In this document: positions 1 to 9,179 of the stretch, one piece after another
Layout of the letters: the number at the start of each line of letters is the position of its first letter
How positions within the stretch are numbered: the stretch's first letter is position 1
Made by a program: the position numbers and the translations under genes
Notes under the pieces: generated by a model
Told to the model about the DNA's origin: nothing
Database searches by the model: none
The model's input: only the letters and a program-made list of their open reading frames with translations
Assembly: GCF_023705585.1 (NCBI RefSeq)
Contig: NZ_BOQE01000001.1
Coordinates: forward strand, 2,636,710 to 2,700,709
DNA length: 64,000 nt
Origin: Collibacillus ludicampi
Lineage (GTDB): Bacteria; Bacillota; Bacilli; Tumebacillales; BOQE01
Direction: 5' to 3'

Positions 1-1
1 C

Positions 2-1690
2 GGTCAACTATATGGGAACAGCCAGTATCTTGCGTGCAGAGCCATATGGAAGAAGCTCGTGATGACGGAGGAAGACCTTGTCGTCCGGCGGCGTACACGG
101 GCGGTTCCCCGGCGTTTGCACATCGTAGGAAATAAGGATAATCCGGGAACGTGGGATGAGGTCAAGAAATACAAGGAATTTAACAAGCTGGACAATCCAA
201 AGAGGTCTACGATCACAACCGACTATTTCGGGAACGGTCTAACGGATATCAAGGATCTGAACGCTGATGCTCAACTGGACCATATTAAGGACATCGAATA
301 CCTACAGGAACAGCTCATGATGGGTACAGGCGTCCCTCTTCACATACTGGGCTTCGGTAAAAACGTAAACCGGGACATAGTGGAAGATCAGAAGAAACAG
401 TTTGAAGAGGACGTTCAGGAGCTGCGGGACCTTTTGGAGTATGGCGACGAGGCTCCCTATAGCGGTCTGCGCGCCATTTTTGACCTACAGCTCACTTTGC
501 AGGGGATCGACCCAAGTCTGGTCAGCTACAACTTCATCTGGTCGGATACGAACAATGATACACTGAACGATAAAGTAGATCGTGTCATCAAACTCCGTTC
601 TGCGCAGCCGGATCCATTGATCTCTCGGGAACTTGCATTGAACTACATTGCGCGTGACTTTGGTTTAGATAGCCAGGAGTCAGTAAAAGCGGAAATCGAA
701 AAGATCAAACAAGAGATGGCTGAGGATCGCACAGAACAACAGACAGAAGCCGGTGCGCTAAATCCTATGAAACCCTCGACGTCACCGACAGACCGGTATA
801 CAACTCAAGCATCAGGTAAGCCGACAACGGACAGTAAGACTTACAACCCTCTTCACGGAGACAAGAAGGTTATCGAGCTGGAAAAGTGGCTCGCCGATGA
901 AGTCCGTTCTTATTTTCGACGTGTCTTTCGGACCATGAAGAAGAACGGAATCGAGGCGAGGATTAAGAAGCTGCAGAAGCTGAGCCTGGCCATCAAAGAC
1001 AGCACTGTCACCTGCAAACTGTCCGAACGGGATCTAGCTTGGCTCGATCCTCATGGGGGATGTGGTTGCTTCCAGTGCCAGATGATCAACGATGCCGAAG
1101 ACGAGTTTGAACTGAGCGACGTGGTGGAGCAACAGGTGATCGAAGAATTTGACCAGGCTTGGCAAGAACATGAGGATTCCTTGAAGATCACATTGTTATC
1201 CGCCTATGCCGCTTCCGGGAAATTGGCGTTCAACAAGATTGCTGAGGAAGTAGAGGACGAAAATGTTGGGGTTTCTATCTCGTTTGACTTCGTTCACTCT
1301 GGGGTGAAAGAGGATCTGGAACGCTTCGCGGGATATCGGATCAACGGGATCGAGGAAACGACGCGCAATCTGCTTCGAAGGCAACTGGCCAAAGCATACG
1401 AAAACGGGGAGACTGTCAATCAGTGGATTGAGCGTATCCAGAGTGTGCTGGATATCCCGGATTGGCGCGCAGAAATGATTGCTCGAACAGAAATATCCTG
1501 GGCGTTCAACCGCGCGAAACTTGGAGGATATATCGAAGCAGGGGTGTCCAAAGTGAGGTATCTCGCGGTCATTGATAAACGTACTTGCCCCACGTGCAAA
1601 GAAGATCACGAGAAGGAATTCAATATTCATGATGCACCGTCGCTTCCGCGTCATCCGCGATGCCGTTGTACAACCGTGGCCGTTTTTTAG
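2..1690 (+). CDS. phage portal protein fused to MuF-type head morphogenesis domain (5' partial)
   Basis: The frame is open to the left window edge, so the start lies outside; 562 residues are visible. Residues 1 to about 260 look like a myovirus-type portal, the ring through which DNA enters the head (motif DIEYLQEQLMMGTGVPLHIL cut short to VPLHILGFG, then an acidic helix region). After a polar linker (about 260-290) the C-terminal half is a Mu gpF-like minor head domain, shown by ARTEISWAFNRAKLGGY near residue 516 and the terminal CPTC...HPRCRCTT pattern. A CGCFQCQ cluster near residue 362 may bind a metal. Portal and MuF proteins are usually separate neighbouring genes, so the fusion is unusual. 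The terminase should lie just upstream, outside the window. Confidence 0.85.
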   Translation, partial: GQLYGNSQYLACRAIWKKLVMTEEDLVVRRRTRAVPRRLHIVGNKDNPGTWDEVKKYKEFNKLDNPKRSTITTDYFGNGLTDIKDLNADAQLDHIKDIEYLQEQLMMGTGVPLHILGFGKNVNRDIVEDQKKQFEEDVQELRDLLEYGDEAPYSGLRAIFDLQLTLQGIDPSLVSYNFIWSDTNNDTLNDKVDRVIKLRSAQPDPLISRELALNYIARDFGLDSQESVKAEIEKIKQEMAEDRTEQQTEAGALNPMKPSTSPTDRYTTQASGKPTTDSKTYNPLHGDKKVIELEKWLADEVRSYFRRVFRTMKKNGIEARIKKLQKLSLAIKDSTVTCKLSERDLAWLDPHGGCGCFQCQMINDAEDEFELSDVVEQQVIEEFDQAWQEHEDSLKITLLSAYAASGKLAFNKIAEEVEDENVGVSISFDFVHSGVKEDLERFAGYRINGIEETTRNLLRRQLAKAYENGETVNQWIERIQSVLDIPDWRAEMIARTEISWAFNRAKLGGYIEAGVSKVRYLAVIDKRTCPTCKEDHEKEFNIHDAPSLPRHPRCRCTTVAVF

Positions 1691-1730
1691 AGACGGCTTT
1701 TTATTTTGCTTACGAAAGGGGAGAAAGACT

Positions 1731-4700
1731 TTGCCAAGTCAGTTGTTCACGGACATGTTAGTGGCTCAACCCACTGTTTTAGATTCATCCAGTAAAGATA
1801 AACTGCGTGTCCGTTTTAAAGCAACGCAAGCGAATGTAATCAATTCAAACCGTCGCTTGTATCCGTATGCGGTTTTAAACGATGCGATTCAACGGTCCGA
1901 CGATCGGATCAAGCAAAACCGAATGATTGGAGAGTCACCTCATCCAAAGCATTTTATTGGCAAGGATGGACAGATTGTATTCGATACACGCCTTGAAAAT
2001 TCGGTGATCAAGATTTTTAACCAGGTCATTGATGATTCTGGAAATGTTTACGTTGATGCTGAAGTATTGGACACGGCAAAGGGTCGCGATCTGAAAGCAT
2101 TGATTGATGCGGGGGTTCCGGTCGGTATCTCCATGCGCGCGCTCGGTGACAGTGTTCGCAAACAGATTAACGGTGTCATGGTGGATGTGGCCACGCGGCT
2201 GGACATTCACTCCTATGATGTCGTCATGAATCCGGCCACACCTGGTTGCGAGGTGGTGCAGGTCTTAACCGATAGCCAAGTGGCAGAGGTGCTGAACGAT
2301 GGGGTTCAGATCACCGCACCGGCCTGTCCGGATTGCAACGGCGAAATGACCGCGCAGGATCCAGACGGAGACGGTGATTTGGACTTTTACTTCTGTCCCT
2401 CTTGCAAAGAGGTGTACATCCCGGAGGAATCCAAGTCGATCGTTCAGCAGGCCACGCAATCTTTACGTAAACTCCCGAACGATCCTGATTGGGACGGGTA
2501 CTCCTTGGCCCGGCAGTTTAAGATGAACTTGCCTAAAGAGCCGGAAGAGGGGTTCACCGATTCGTTAAGTGCCGCACAGAGGAAAAAGCTTAAGGACAGC
2601 GACTTTGCCGTTCCCGGTAAACGTAAGCTACCAATTCATGACAAGGAACACGTAAAGCTCGCCTGGGACATGGTGGACCGTACAAAAGGTCTCACTGAGG
2701 AAGAACGCAAGGAAGCACGCAAGCGGATCCTTTCGGCCGCTAAGCAAATGGGCGTGGATACGTCCGACTGGAACAAGTCGATGACAGATCAAGTAGAAGG
2801 AGAGGATGAACATATGGATATTCAGGCTATCTTACAAGCTATGAAAGACAGCAAGGAGTTCAAAGAACTTGTACAAGCGGAAGCACAAGCAGTTGCGAAG
2901 CCAGCGTTGGATGCTTTCGAAGCACAACGTCAGGCAGAGGAAGAAGCAAAGGCCAAGGAACAGGCCAAAGCGGAAGCAAAGGCTTTCGTGGATGAAAAAC
3001 TGGCATCTCTCAAAGGGAAAGTGGTCGATGAAGTGCTGGATGTGATCGCCGACTCCGTAAAAGATGCTGAGAACAAAGAGGCAGCGGGCGTGATCATTGA
3101 CAGTGTATTGAACATTTATTCAAAAGCCGCATCGAAACTCAAACTGGATTCCATCGGCTTTGATGGAACAAAGACAGGGGAAGGTGGTCAGGTGCGCGTA
3201 GAGGTTACCCATGAGCCGAAGCCGTGGGAAGGTACAGTCAAAGCCTTGCTCGACAGCTTTGACCGTTTGGCCCAAGAGCAAGGGCATCACATTGATCTTA
3301 GCATCCGAAAAGTGAATCAGCCTTTGATTCAAAAAATGATCGATCATATGGAGAAGAAATTGGGGTATGAAGCGTTCAAGGATTCTGCGGCTTTCATGGA
3401 CAGTGCTGTGGTGAACACTGACAGCGTCTCTGTGACCACCCAACAATTGCTGAACCAGCCGACGATTCAACAAGCGCTTCTGATCCAGGCATTCCAGGAT
3501 GTGGAGTCCTTGCAATTCGTCGCAACGGAAACCTTTGAAGGTTCTGAAGTTCGTTGGCCGGTTGAAACGTTTAGCAGCGCGGCGACCATCGACCCGACGA
3601 CTGGATCTCCTGATTTACTCGTGGGAGAAAGCCAGGGAATCCCTGAATCGGTAATTAACTTGTCCTGGCTCACGTTTACACCCCAATGGCGTCGAAATGC
3701 CATCAGCTTGACGACGGACGTTATTCGTACACTGCAATCGGGTCCGGCGAAATATGATGCGATCAGCCGCGCAATCTATCACATCGGTTTCGATAAGAGA
3801 CGGAAGATCGATAATGCGATCTATCTTGAAATGATTATGGCAGCCGACGAATATCAGCCAAAGGTTGTAACCAACGAGCAATTATCGGCGCAAGCTGTAA
3901 GCAACGGAACCAACGTTGCCTATAAAGCGAGCGCAACGGTTGGCGGAACCGCAGTGGCAACCGCTGGATCGAATCCGATCGTCCGTCCGCGTACCAAGAA
4001 ACAGGAATTGCCGAACGGACAAGTACAAACCACTGTCATTAACCCGTTAACGGTTACGGTTGGCGGTACAACTTTGCAACAAGGATATCTTGATGCCAAC
4101 GGTAACGTACAAGGCGGACAATTCGCGGTCGATTACGAAAACGGTATTTTCTATTTCATCGGTGGGCTTGGTATCAATCCGAATGCAACGACACCCGTTC
4201 TGCCGATTGCATCTTACAGTGCCGTAACCAACTATGATCGTTGGTCCTCTTCGATTCCAAACAACTGGAATGGCCGACCGGAAGATTACTATAACAGCCT
4301 GCTGCAGCTGATCACAAAAGAAGTGGCACTCATGGCCAGCGCTCCCCGTTTCCAACGTCCGAATTTGGGGATTATGAGTTACAACGTGGCGGCATTCATC
4401 GAAAATGCTTCCATGTGGTACAAACTCAATAACCCGGATATCGGTAAACTGTCCGGGTTGGCTGAGTCCACATTCTTCGGTCAACGTTCCGGTGTCGATC
4501 TGGCACGAATCAATGCGCCATGGCCGGCTGGTGATGGACGAATCCTTCTGACACAAAAAGGTGCAACGCGTTACGCAATCGAAACTGGATATCAAATCGA
4601 AGGTCCATATCCGAAATATGATGCAAACGGCCAAATCATCGACGCGAAGCTGTACTATGGCCGTGAAAATAGCTGTATCGCGACACCGCAAGTCACGGAT

Positions 4701-4754
4701 GCAAACGGAAATATCCTCAACCCCAAACTCCGTTCCATCAAAATCACTGCCTAA
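1731..4754 (+). CDS. prohead protease-scaffold-major capsid protein fusion
   Basis: I chose the TTG at 1731 (1007 aa) because a good site, AAAGGGGAGA, lies just upstream; the longer open frame overlaps the portal gene. Residues about 15-170 resemble a T4 gp21-like prohead protease, with a candidate catalytic His in GESPHP (about residue 70) and Ser in PVGISMRA (about 133). A CPDC...CPSC zinc ribbon follows near residue 200, then a helical DUF6582-like segment (about 277-346). From residue 362 a long charged coiled coil rich in E, A, K and Q looks like a scaffold, and from about residue 557 the rest resembles a phage major capsid protein. The protease would cut the fusion during head maturation. 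A separate in-frame start at 2814 could supply scaffold-capsid alone. Three head functions in one frame is rare. Confidence 0.82.
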   Translation: MPSQLFTDMLVAQPTVLDSSSKDKLRVRFKATQANVINSNRRLYPYAVLNDAIQRSDDRIKQNRMIGESPHPKHFIGKDGQIVFDTRLENSVIKIFNQVIDDSGNVYVDAEVLDTAKGRDLKALIDAGVPVGISMRALGDSVRKQINGVMVDVATRLDIHSYDVVMNPATPGCEVVQVLTDSQVAEVLNDGVQITAPACPDCNGEMTAQDPDGDGDLDFYFCPSCKEVYIPEESKSIVQQATQSLRKLPNDPDWDGYSLARQFKMNLPKEPEEGFTDSLSAAQRKKLKDSDFAVPGKRKLPIHDKEHVKLAWDMVDRTKGLTEEERKEARKRILSAAKQMGVDTSDWNKSMTDQVEGEDEHMDIQAILQAMKDSKEFKELVQAEAQAVAKPALDAFEAQRQAEEEAKAKEQAKAEAKAFVDEKLASLKGKVVDEVLDVIADSVKDAENKEAAGVIIDSVLNIYSKAASKLKLDSIGFDGTKTGEGGQVRVEVTHEPKPWEGTVKALLDSFDRLAQEQGHHIDLSIRKVNQPLIQKMIDHMEKKLGYEAFKDSAAFMDSAVVNTDSVSVTTQQLLNQPTIQQALLIQAFQDVESLQFVATETFEGSEVRWPVETFSSAATIDPTTGSPDLLVGESQGIPESVINLSWLTFTPQWRRNAISLTTDVIRTLQSGPAKYDAISRAIYHIGFDKRRKIDNAIYLEMIMAADEYQPKVVTNEQLSAQAVSNGTNVAYKASATVGGTAVATAGSNPIVRPRTKKQELPNGQVQTTVINPLTVTVGGTTLQQGYLDANGNVQGGQFAVDYENGIFYFIGGLGINPNATTPVLPIASYSAVTNYDRWSSSIPNNWNGRPEDYYNSLLQLITKEVALMASAPRFQRPNLGIMSYNVAAFIENASMWYKLNNPDIGKLSGLAESTFFGQRSGVDLARINAPWPAGDGRILLTQKGATRYAIETGYQIEGPYPKYDANGQIIDAKLYYGRENSCIATPQVTDANGNILNPKLRSIKITA
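2797..2816 (+). promoter_or_regulatory. strong internal ribosome binding site and in-frame ATG inside the protease-capsid gene
   Basis: AAGGAGAGG at 2797-2805 lies eight bases before an ATG at 2814, in the same frame as the TTG at 1731. This is a better initiation signal than the gene's own start. Initiation here would give a 646-residue scaffold-capsid protein without the protease, like the nested lambda C/Nu3 arrangement. The start is seen in the sequence; its use is inferred. Confidence 0.6.
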
Positions 4755-4765
4755 TCACAGTGAAG

Positions 4766-4787
4766 GGCTCCCCACTACTGGGGAGCC
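4766..4787 (+). terminator. hairpin after the capsid gene
   Basis: A perfect nine-base-pair stem (GGCTCCCCA / TGGGGAGCC) with a four-base loop lies just after the capsid stop codon. No T-run follows, so it is more likely a partial terminator or RNA-stabilising structure than a full stop for the late operon. Confidence 0.55.
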
Positions 4788-4813
4788 TAACAACTTGAAA
4801 GGGGGTTGATTCC

Positions 4814-5080
4814 GTGATCGATCTTTGGAAACAGTCACAGATGCAGCCAATCACAAAGTCGGTTGAAACGGAACTACTCATGAATGGTCCTGAACCTTTC
4901 TTTCACCCGGTTACAGGTAAATGGGTGGGACCCTACGAGTGGTATGAAGGGTATGCACACGTAGAGAATGAGGGGACGGAAGAGGATTCAGACAGCCAGG
5001 AAGAAGATGCTACAAATGACGAAACCGCGAATGAAAAACGCTCCAGGCGCACACGAAAAACCGTGAAAGACGGTGAATAA
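4814..5080 (+). CDS. small phage protein of unknown function
   Basis: An 88-residue protein starting at GTG with GGGGGTTGAT upstream, placed between the capsid gene and the first connector gene and ending two bases before it. The N-terminal half has aromatic residues (FFHPVTGKWVGPYEWYEGY), the middle is very acidic, and the C-terminus is strongly basic (KRSRRTRKTVK). I do not recognise a family. Similar small genes often follow the capsid gene in tailed phages, where some encode head decoration or head-tail proteins, but nothing here proves that. Confidence 0.6.
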   Translation: MIDLWKQSQMQPITKSVETELLMNGPEPFFHPVTGKWVGPYEWYEGYAHVENEGTEEDSDSQEEDATNDETANEKRSRRTRKTVKDGE

Positions 5081-5082
5081 GC

Positions 5083-5766
5083 ATGGCGACGATTGCAGAT
5101 TATCGTCTTTCGGTTCGGACCATGATCCGGGATACGGCCGGGCTGGGCGCAACGCCTAACCCGTCTCAGTTTATCTTTCAGGACTGGGAGATCGATGCTT
5201 TCACTCAATCCGCGGTTCTTGCGTACTCCAAGTATCGGGGGCGCAGGAAGCCGTACACGCTCACCCTGCAGCCGGGGCAGTCCCAGTATCCATTGCCAGC
5301 AGATTGGATGACGGTGGATCTTGCATCGTTTCATCAGGCGATAGGACTTGATTCGGACGTGGACTTGTCTCAATTCGCCAGTTTCGTTTTGCCGTCCTTG
5401 AATCCGTCGATCCCGCTAAAAGATCTGACGTTTGACTGGTACGATTCCGATCAATTTGTACTCGTAAGTCCAACTCCGCAAGCCACGGCAACGATCAATT
5501 TTGCGTACTTCGCGGCGCACACGGTGGATCAAAACGGTTCTTCCATCCCGTCGGCCGATTTCGATTATGTGGTGTTGGCCGCTGCCAGCCGAGTATTGGA
5601 TACGCTGGCTGTGGATCGCGGGATGAAGATGCAAAAGTATAAGATCGGGCAAGGACTCATGATCGATGATTCGGAAGTGGCCAAACGCCTTCAGGAACAG
5701 GCAAAAGCCTACTGGGAACGTTTTGAACAGTTCGTACGATTCCGTCCGTTCGGGGTGATGGGCTGA
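5083..5766 (+). CDS. head-tail connector-like protein
   Basis: A 227-residue soluble protein beginning ATGGCGACG. The first gene of a tightly packed set of four after the capsid gene: it overlaps the next gene by one base. An N-terminal helical stretch (YRLSVRTMIRDTAG, then DWEIDAFTQSAVLAYSKYRG) followed by beta-rich segments and a helical tail fits the adaptor proteins that dock on the portal. The assignment rests on position and general shape rather than on a diagnostic motif. It would act in the virion neck. Confidence 0.6.
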   Translation: MATIADYRLSVRTMIRDTAGLGATPNPSQFIFQDWEIDAFTQSAVLAYSKYRGRRKPYTLTLQPGQSQYPLPADWMTVDLASFHQAIGLDSDVDLSQFASFVLPSLNPSIPLKDLTFDWYDSDQFVLVSPTPQATATINFAYFAAHTVDQNGSSIPSADFDYVVLAAASRVLDTLAVDRGMKMQKYKIGQGLMIDDSEVAKRLQEQAKAYWERFEQFVRFRPFGVMG

Positions 5767-6140
5767 TGGATCCGCGCGCGCAAAGCATCGTCAATCAGGT
5801 CGCTTCTTTATCCGGGCAATTTGGCGTTACGGTAACGGTCAAGAGGATAGTGCAGGCAGCGACACCTATCCGTAACGTGTTCGGGACCCCAATGAATGCA
5901 ACGACAGAGACGTTCACCGCTAACGTCATCATTGAATCCCAGAAGATCGACCTCATGGCAACGATTGCTGGGGGCAAGCCGAAAGAGGTACTGAAGCTCA
6001 TCACTAATGCAGGAACCTTTCTCTTGGGGGATGAGATCGTGTTCAACGGTCACACGTACAAAGTGGAGTACCTGCAGCCTGTTCCTTTTGTGGGTGTGGA
6101 TGTGGTGGATTTTGTCCATGCGACCCGGGAGGTGGATTAG
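5766..6140 (+). CDS. head-tail stopper / head closure-like protein
   Basis: A 124-residue, beta-rich protein whose ATG overlaps the last base of the upstream stop codon, so the two are translationally coupled. Segments such as VTVTVKRIVQAATPIRNVFG and LLGDEIVFNGHTYKVEYLQP resemble the small beta-barrel stopper proteins that close the head after DNA packaging. Gene order (capsid, adaptor, stopper, gp10-like, terminator, sheath) supports this. No catalytic motif is expected or seen. Confidence 0.6.
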   Translation: MDPRAQSIVNQVASLSGQFGVTVTVKRIVQAATPIRNVFGTPMNATTETFTANVIIESQKIDLMATIAGGKPKEVLKLITNAGTFLLGDEIVFNGHTYKVEYLQPVPFVGVDVVDFVHATREVD

Positions 6141-6629
6141 TTGGCGGAGAAAATCAATTCGTTGGATGCGCTTATCCTGAAGCTTAACAAGGCTACCTCC
6201 GTCATGAAGGAGGAAGTCCGGGGAGCTCTTCAAAAGAGCGTTGAAAAGGTGCAGCAAACAGCTGTAAGTAAGTTTGGGCAGTATCAGCCTGCGGTCGGTC
6301 CTTTCCCGGCGTGGGCGGTTCTCTCGCAACAAACGATCAGGCAGAAATTGCGAGCGGGAGCACCGGGAGATGATCCGTTGATCGGACATTACGCGGGGAA
6401 ACGAAAAAACAGCGTCTATCCTACGATTTTACGTAATTCGATACAGGCACAAGTGAAGGGACTCGTCGGATACGTAGGAACCAATAACCCCGTCGGGGAA
6501 TGGCAGGAATTCGGTACACGACATATTCCGCCTCGTCCTTTTCTACGCCCGGCCTTGTACCAGGAGCAGGAGTTCATCAAGGAACAGTTCAAGGGGGCCT
6601 TGGCGAAAACCATGTTGAGGAGCTTGTAA
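6141..6629 (+). CDS. HK97 gp10-like tail completion protein
   Basis: A 162-residue protein that starts at TTG directly after the upstream stop codon. An N-terminal helix (LNKATSVMKEEVRGALQKSVEKVQQTAVSKF) and the segment VGEWQEFGTRHIPPRPFLRPAL are typical of the HK97 gp10/PBSX neck family; the pattern E-x-G-T-x-x-x-P-P-R-P-F-L is the family's hallmark. It probably joins the head neck to the tail terminator. The next gene begins only four bases downstream. Confidence 0.75.
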   Translation: MAEKINSLDALILKLNKATSVMKEEVRGALQKSVEKVQQTAVSKFGQYQPAVGPFPAWAVLSQQTIRQKLRAGAPGDDPLIGHYAGKRKNSVYPTILRNSIQAQVKGLVGYVGTNNPVGEWQEFGTRHIPPRPFLRPALYQEQEFIKEQFKGALAKTMLRSL

Positions 6630-6633
6630 GGTC

Positions 6634-7161
6634 ATGAACGTTCAGATCGATCCGCTGCAATCCATTACAAAGGCGTTGCAAGATGTTTTCCTTCCGATGG
6701 GGCTTAAAAACGTCATTCTCGGCTGGCCAGATACAAAGTTTTTCACAGTAGACGGTAACTTACCGTCTCTTTTTATTGTTCAAGTGAATGATAGCGGCAA
6801 GCATCTGGCTAGTCGAGAGAGCATTCATGCTACGGTTCCTAATTCTGATGGCCAAACCGCTACGGTGTACAAAGAGAAATTGAGAATTTTCTATTTGCTT
6901 CAGTTGTCTCTCTTCGCGTACACGCAAGAAGATCGGTCAAACCTCGGTTGGATGATACAACAATACCTAGTCTCGAATCCGCAGCTACAGATAGGAATCC
7001 CCGGAGTCGAGACGGCGGTGTTTAAATACCGGGGGCAACATAATCCCCCTGGAGAAACGAGGTATTATCAGCGGGACATGAACTTTGAAGTGACTGCACG
7101 AGTACTGGATGCTTCGACGGCTTACATTGCGAAAACCGTCGTGATGAACAATCAGACCTGA
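6634..7161 (+). CDS. putative tail terminator / neck protein
   Basis: A 175-residue soluble protein between the gp10-like gene and the sheath gene, where contractile-tail phages encode the protein that caps the finished tail and stops tube growth. It has an N-terminal helix and several beta segments (FLPMGLKNVILGWPDTKFF, LFIVQVNDSGK, LRIFYLLQLSLFAYTQED). I do not recognise a specific motif; the call rests on position, size and fold impression. Confidence 0.55.
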   Translation: MNVQIDPLQSITKALQDVFLPMGLKNVILGWPDTKFFTVDGNLPSLFIVQVNDSGKHLASRESIHATVPNSDGQTATVYKEKLRIFYLLQLSLFAYTQEDRSNLGWMIQQYLVSNPQLQIGIPGVETAVFKYRGQHNPPGETRYYQRDMNFEVTARVLDASTAYIAKTVVMNNQT

Positions 7162-7178
7162 AGAAAGGGGAGTGAAAC

Positions 7179-8708
7179 ATGCAGTTCGTCAATAACTTGA
7201 ACAATTTGACGGTCGATGATCAGTATTTTATGGAAGTTCCTGTGCAACAAGGGCCTTCAAATGTTCCCACAGGCAATATTGGTCTGGTGGGAACCTTTTC
7301 ACGCGGTCCGTTAAACACGCCAACGCTGGTGACATCATATCCGGATCTCGTGAAAAAGTTCGGGGAAGTAGACCAGAACTTTAGTCTTACTGGCCCGATC
7401 ACGGCACGAGGAATCTTCAAACAAGGAAACACCAATGTCTACGTGGTACGTATTTCGTCATCAACCAATCCGGCGACCTATGCAAAGGTGTATTTGTACG
7501 ATTCGAACAATAACCTGGTAATGATTCTTCAAGCGGCAACACCCGGCTCATGGGGGGACGCATTGACTGCTACGGTTTCGAACGGTACGAAACCCGGAAC
7601 ATTCAAGATCAGTTTGCAATATGGGTCTGAGTCAGAGACATGGGATAACCTCGTGATTGCTCAGCCTGCAACGCCGATCGCCGGGGCTGTGTTAGTATCA
7701 ACAATATTTGGGCCGAACGGTCAATCCCAGCTGGCTACGGCTACTTTCCCGTCAACGCCGAATATCAATGCGCCAGCGAACGGCACGTACGCCTTTACAG
7801 GGGGGACCGATGGAGCGGACGCCTCACCGGCTGACTACATCGGGTCCAATATGAATGGAGTAAAAACGGGGCTGTATGCGCTGGATAACGCGCCGGTAAA
7901 CCTGGTGCTCTGTGCGGAACAAAGTGATCCCTCGGTTAACCAGGCGCTCGCGCAAAATGCGCAGTCCATCACACAAAACGGGGGCTTGCCCAGGGATGCT
8001 GTCATTACCTTCCCGAAGGGAACGCCGGTCGCAAATTTGGCTTCACTCATGTCTCAGTTTGATACCGACCGCGTATTCCCGTGTTACTTGTGGCAGCAAA
8101 TCTATGATCCGGTCACCAATTCGAATCAAGTGGTGAGCCCGCTCGGTTTCTTCGCGGGATTACTCGCACAACTGAGTCCGCATTTGAGTCCTGGTAATAA
8201 GCCGATCTTCGGTACCCTCGGGGTCGATCCGAATATGAACATCGGTCCCAGTGATCTTGCGACGATGGCACAGGCTCGTGTGAACGCTGTAGGCGTTCCT
8301 ACACCTGCAGGACCTTTGGGGGTGAGAGGAGGATTCACAGCTTCGCAGACAGCGGGAGATCCGCAACAAATCTATGTCCGTCGTATGAAGGACTATATCG
8401 ATCAACTGGTTTACACGATTGGTGGGCAATTTGTAGATCAGCCGATCACCCCTGACTTGATGCGTCAGGTGTATCAATCGGTAGACAACATCCTTTATCC
8501 AATGAAAAACCCGGCGTCTCCATCGGACCAGATGATCGCCGATTATAAGATTACCTGCGACAACACGAATAACCCGCCGTCCAGTACGGGACAAAATCGC
8601 CTGATCTGCGATTATGCCGTCAAGCTGTTGAACATGAACCGTTTCATGATCTTCCGTACACAAATCGGTGCAGGTGTCGTCATTACATCGACTCATCAGG
8701 GGCAGTAA
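7179..8708 (+). CDS. contractile tail sheath protein (XkdK-like)
   Basis: A 509-residue protein with a good AAAGGGGAG site. The N-terminus (GNIGLVGTFSRGPLNTPTLV, then FGEVDQNFSLTGPITARGIF and NVYVVRIS) is the diagnostic start of tail sheath subunits, and the C-terminal region (residues about 400-509) carries the conserved NRLICDYAVKLLNMNRFMIF-type fold that packs on the tube. Sheath subunits form the contracting outer cylinder that drives the tube through the host envelope. It shows that the prophage is a myovirus-type or PBSX-like particle. The tube gene follows after 16 bases. Confidence 0.92.
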   Translation: MQFVNNLNNLTVDDQYFMEVPVQQGPSNVPTGNIGLVGTFSRGPLNTPTLVTSYPDLVKKFGEVDQNFSLTGPITARGIFKQGNTNVYVVRISSSTNPATYAKVYLYDSNNNLVMILQAATPGSWGDALTATVSNGTKPGTFKISLQYGSESETWDNLVIAQPATPIAGAVLVSTIFGPNGQSQLATATFPSTPNINAPANGTYAFTGGTDGADASPADYIGSNMNGVKTGLYALDNAPVNLVLCAEQSDPSVNQALAQNAQSITQNGGLPRDAVITFPKGTPVANLASLMSQFDTDRVFPCYLWQQIYDPVTNSNQVVSPLGFFAGLLAQLSPHLSPGNKPIFGTLGVDPNMNIGPSDLATMAQARVNAVGVPTPAGPLGVRGGFTASQTAGDPQQIYVRRMKDYIDQLVYTIGGQFVDQPITPDLMRQVYQSVDNILYPMKNPASPSDQMIADYKITCDNTNNPPSSTGQNRLICDYAVKLLNMNRFMIFRTQIGAGVVITSTHQGQ

Positions 8709-8724
8709 TAGGAGGTGGTGATAT

Positions 8725-9150
8725 ATGGCGAAGGATCGGATTCTTGGTTCTTCAGCGACGATTGAACTCTATACACCCAATGGAGTGCTGTCGATTGAAG
8801 TGGATAGTTTTTCGAAAAACCAAAAACACGAGATTAAGACCTGGCACCCACTCGGAGAAGTCGGTGAGCATCATCAGGTCATTTATAAAGGTTGGGAGAT
8901 GGATTTCAAAACAGGGAAAATCGATGACCAGATCGCAAACTTCTTTGACACACTTGATCAGATGCTTCTGGCTGGACAGGCGGCTCCCCGTGTACGGGTA
9001 GTGGAAACCATCAAACACTTTGACGGAAATAACGAGGTATGGATCTATCCGGATACCGTGCTCTACGGCTACAAAGGGGATGCATCCAACGCGGAAGATG
9101 AGATCAAGGAAGAATTTAAAGGCGCTTGTACAAAACGAATTCGAGGATAA
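8725..9150 (+). CDS. tail tube protein (XkdM-like)
   Basis: A 141-residue protein directly after the sheath gene with an AGGAGGTGGTGATAT ribosome site. Size, position and sequence (beta-rich, with YKGWEMDFKTGKIDDQIANFF and the terminal GYKGDASNAEDEIKEEFKGA) match the PBSX XkdM family of tube subunits. Stacked hexamers of this protein line the channel through which DNA passes. Sheath and tube are normally expressed together at high level, which fits the strong ribosome site. Confidence 0.88.
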   Translation: MAKDRILGSSATIELYTPNGVLSIEVDSFSKNQKHEIKTWHPLGEVGEHHQVIYKGWEMDFKTGKIDDQIANFFDTLDQMLLAGQAAPRVRVVETIKHFDGNNEVWIYPDTVLYGYKGDASNAEDEIKEEFKGACTKRIRG

Positions 9151-9179
9151 AACACGATTATTTTTTGGAGGGATGAATT

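Noticed and set aside
1196..1654. Minus-strand frame of 152 codons under the portal-MuF gene
   Set aside because: Shadow of a conserved coding region with no ribosome site and no recognisable domain.
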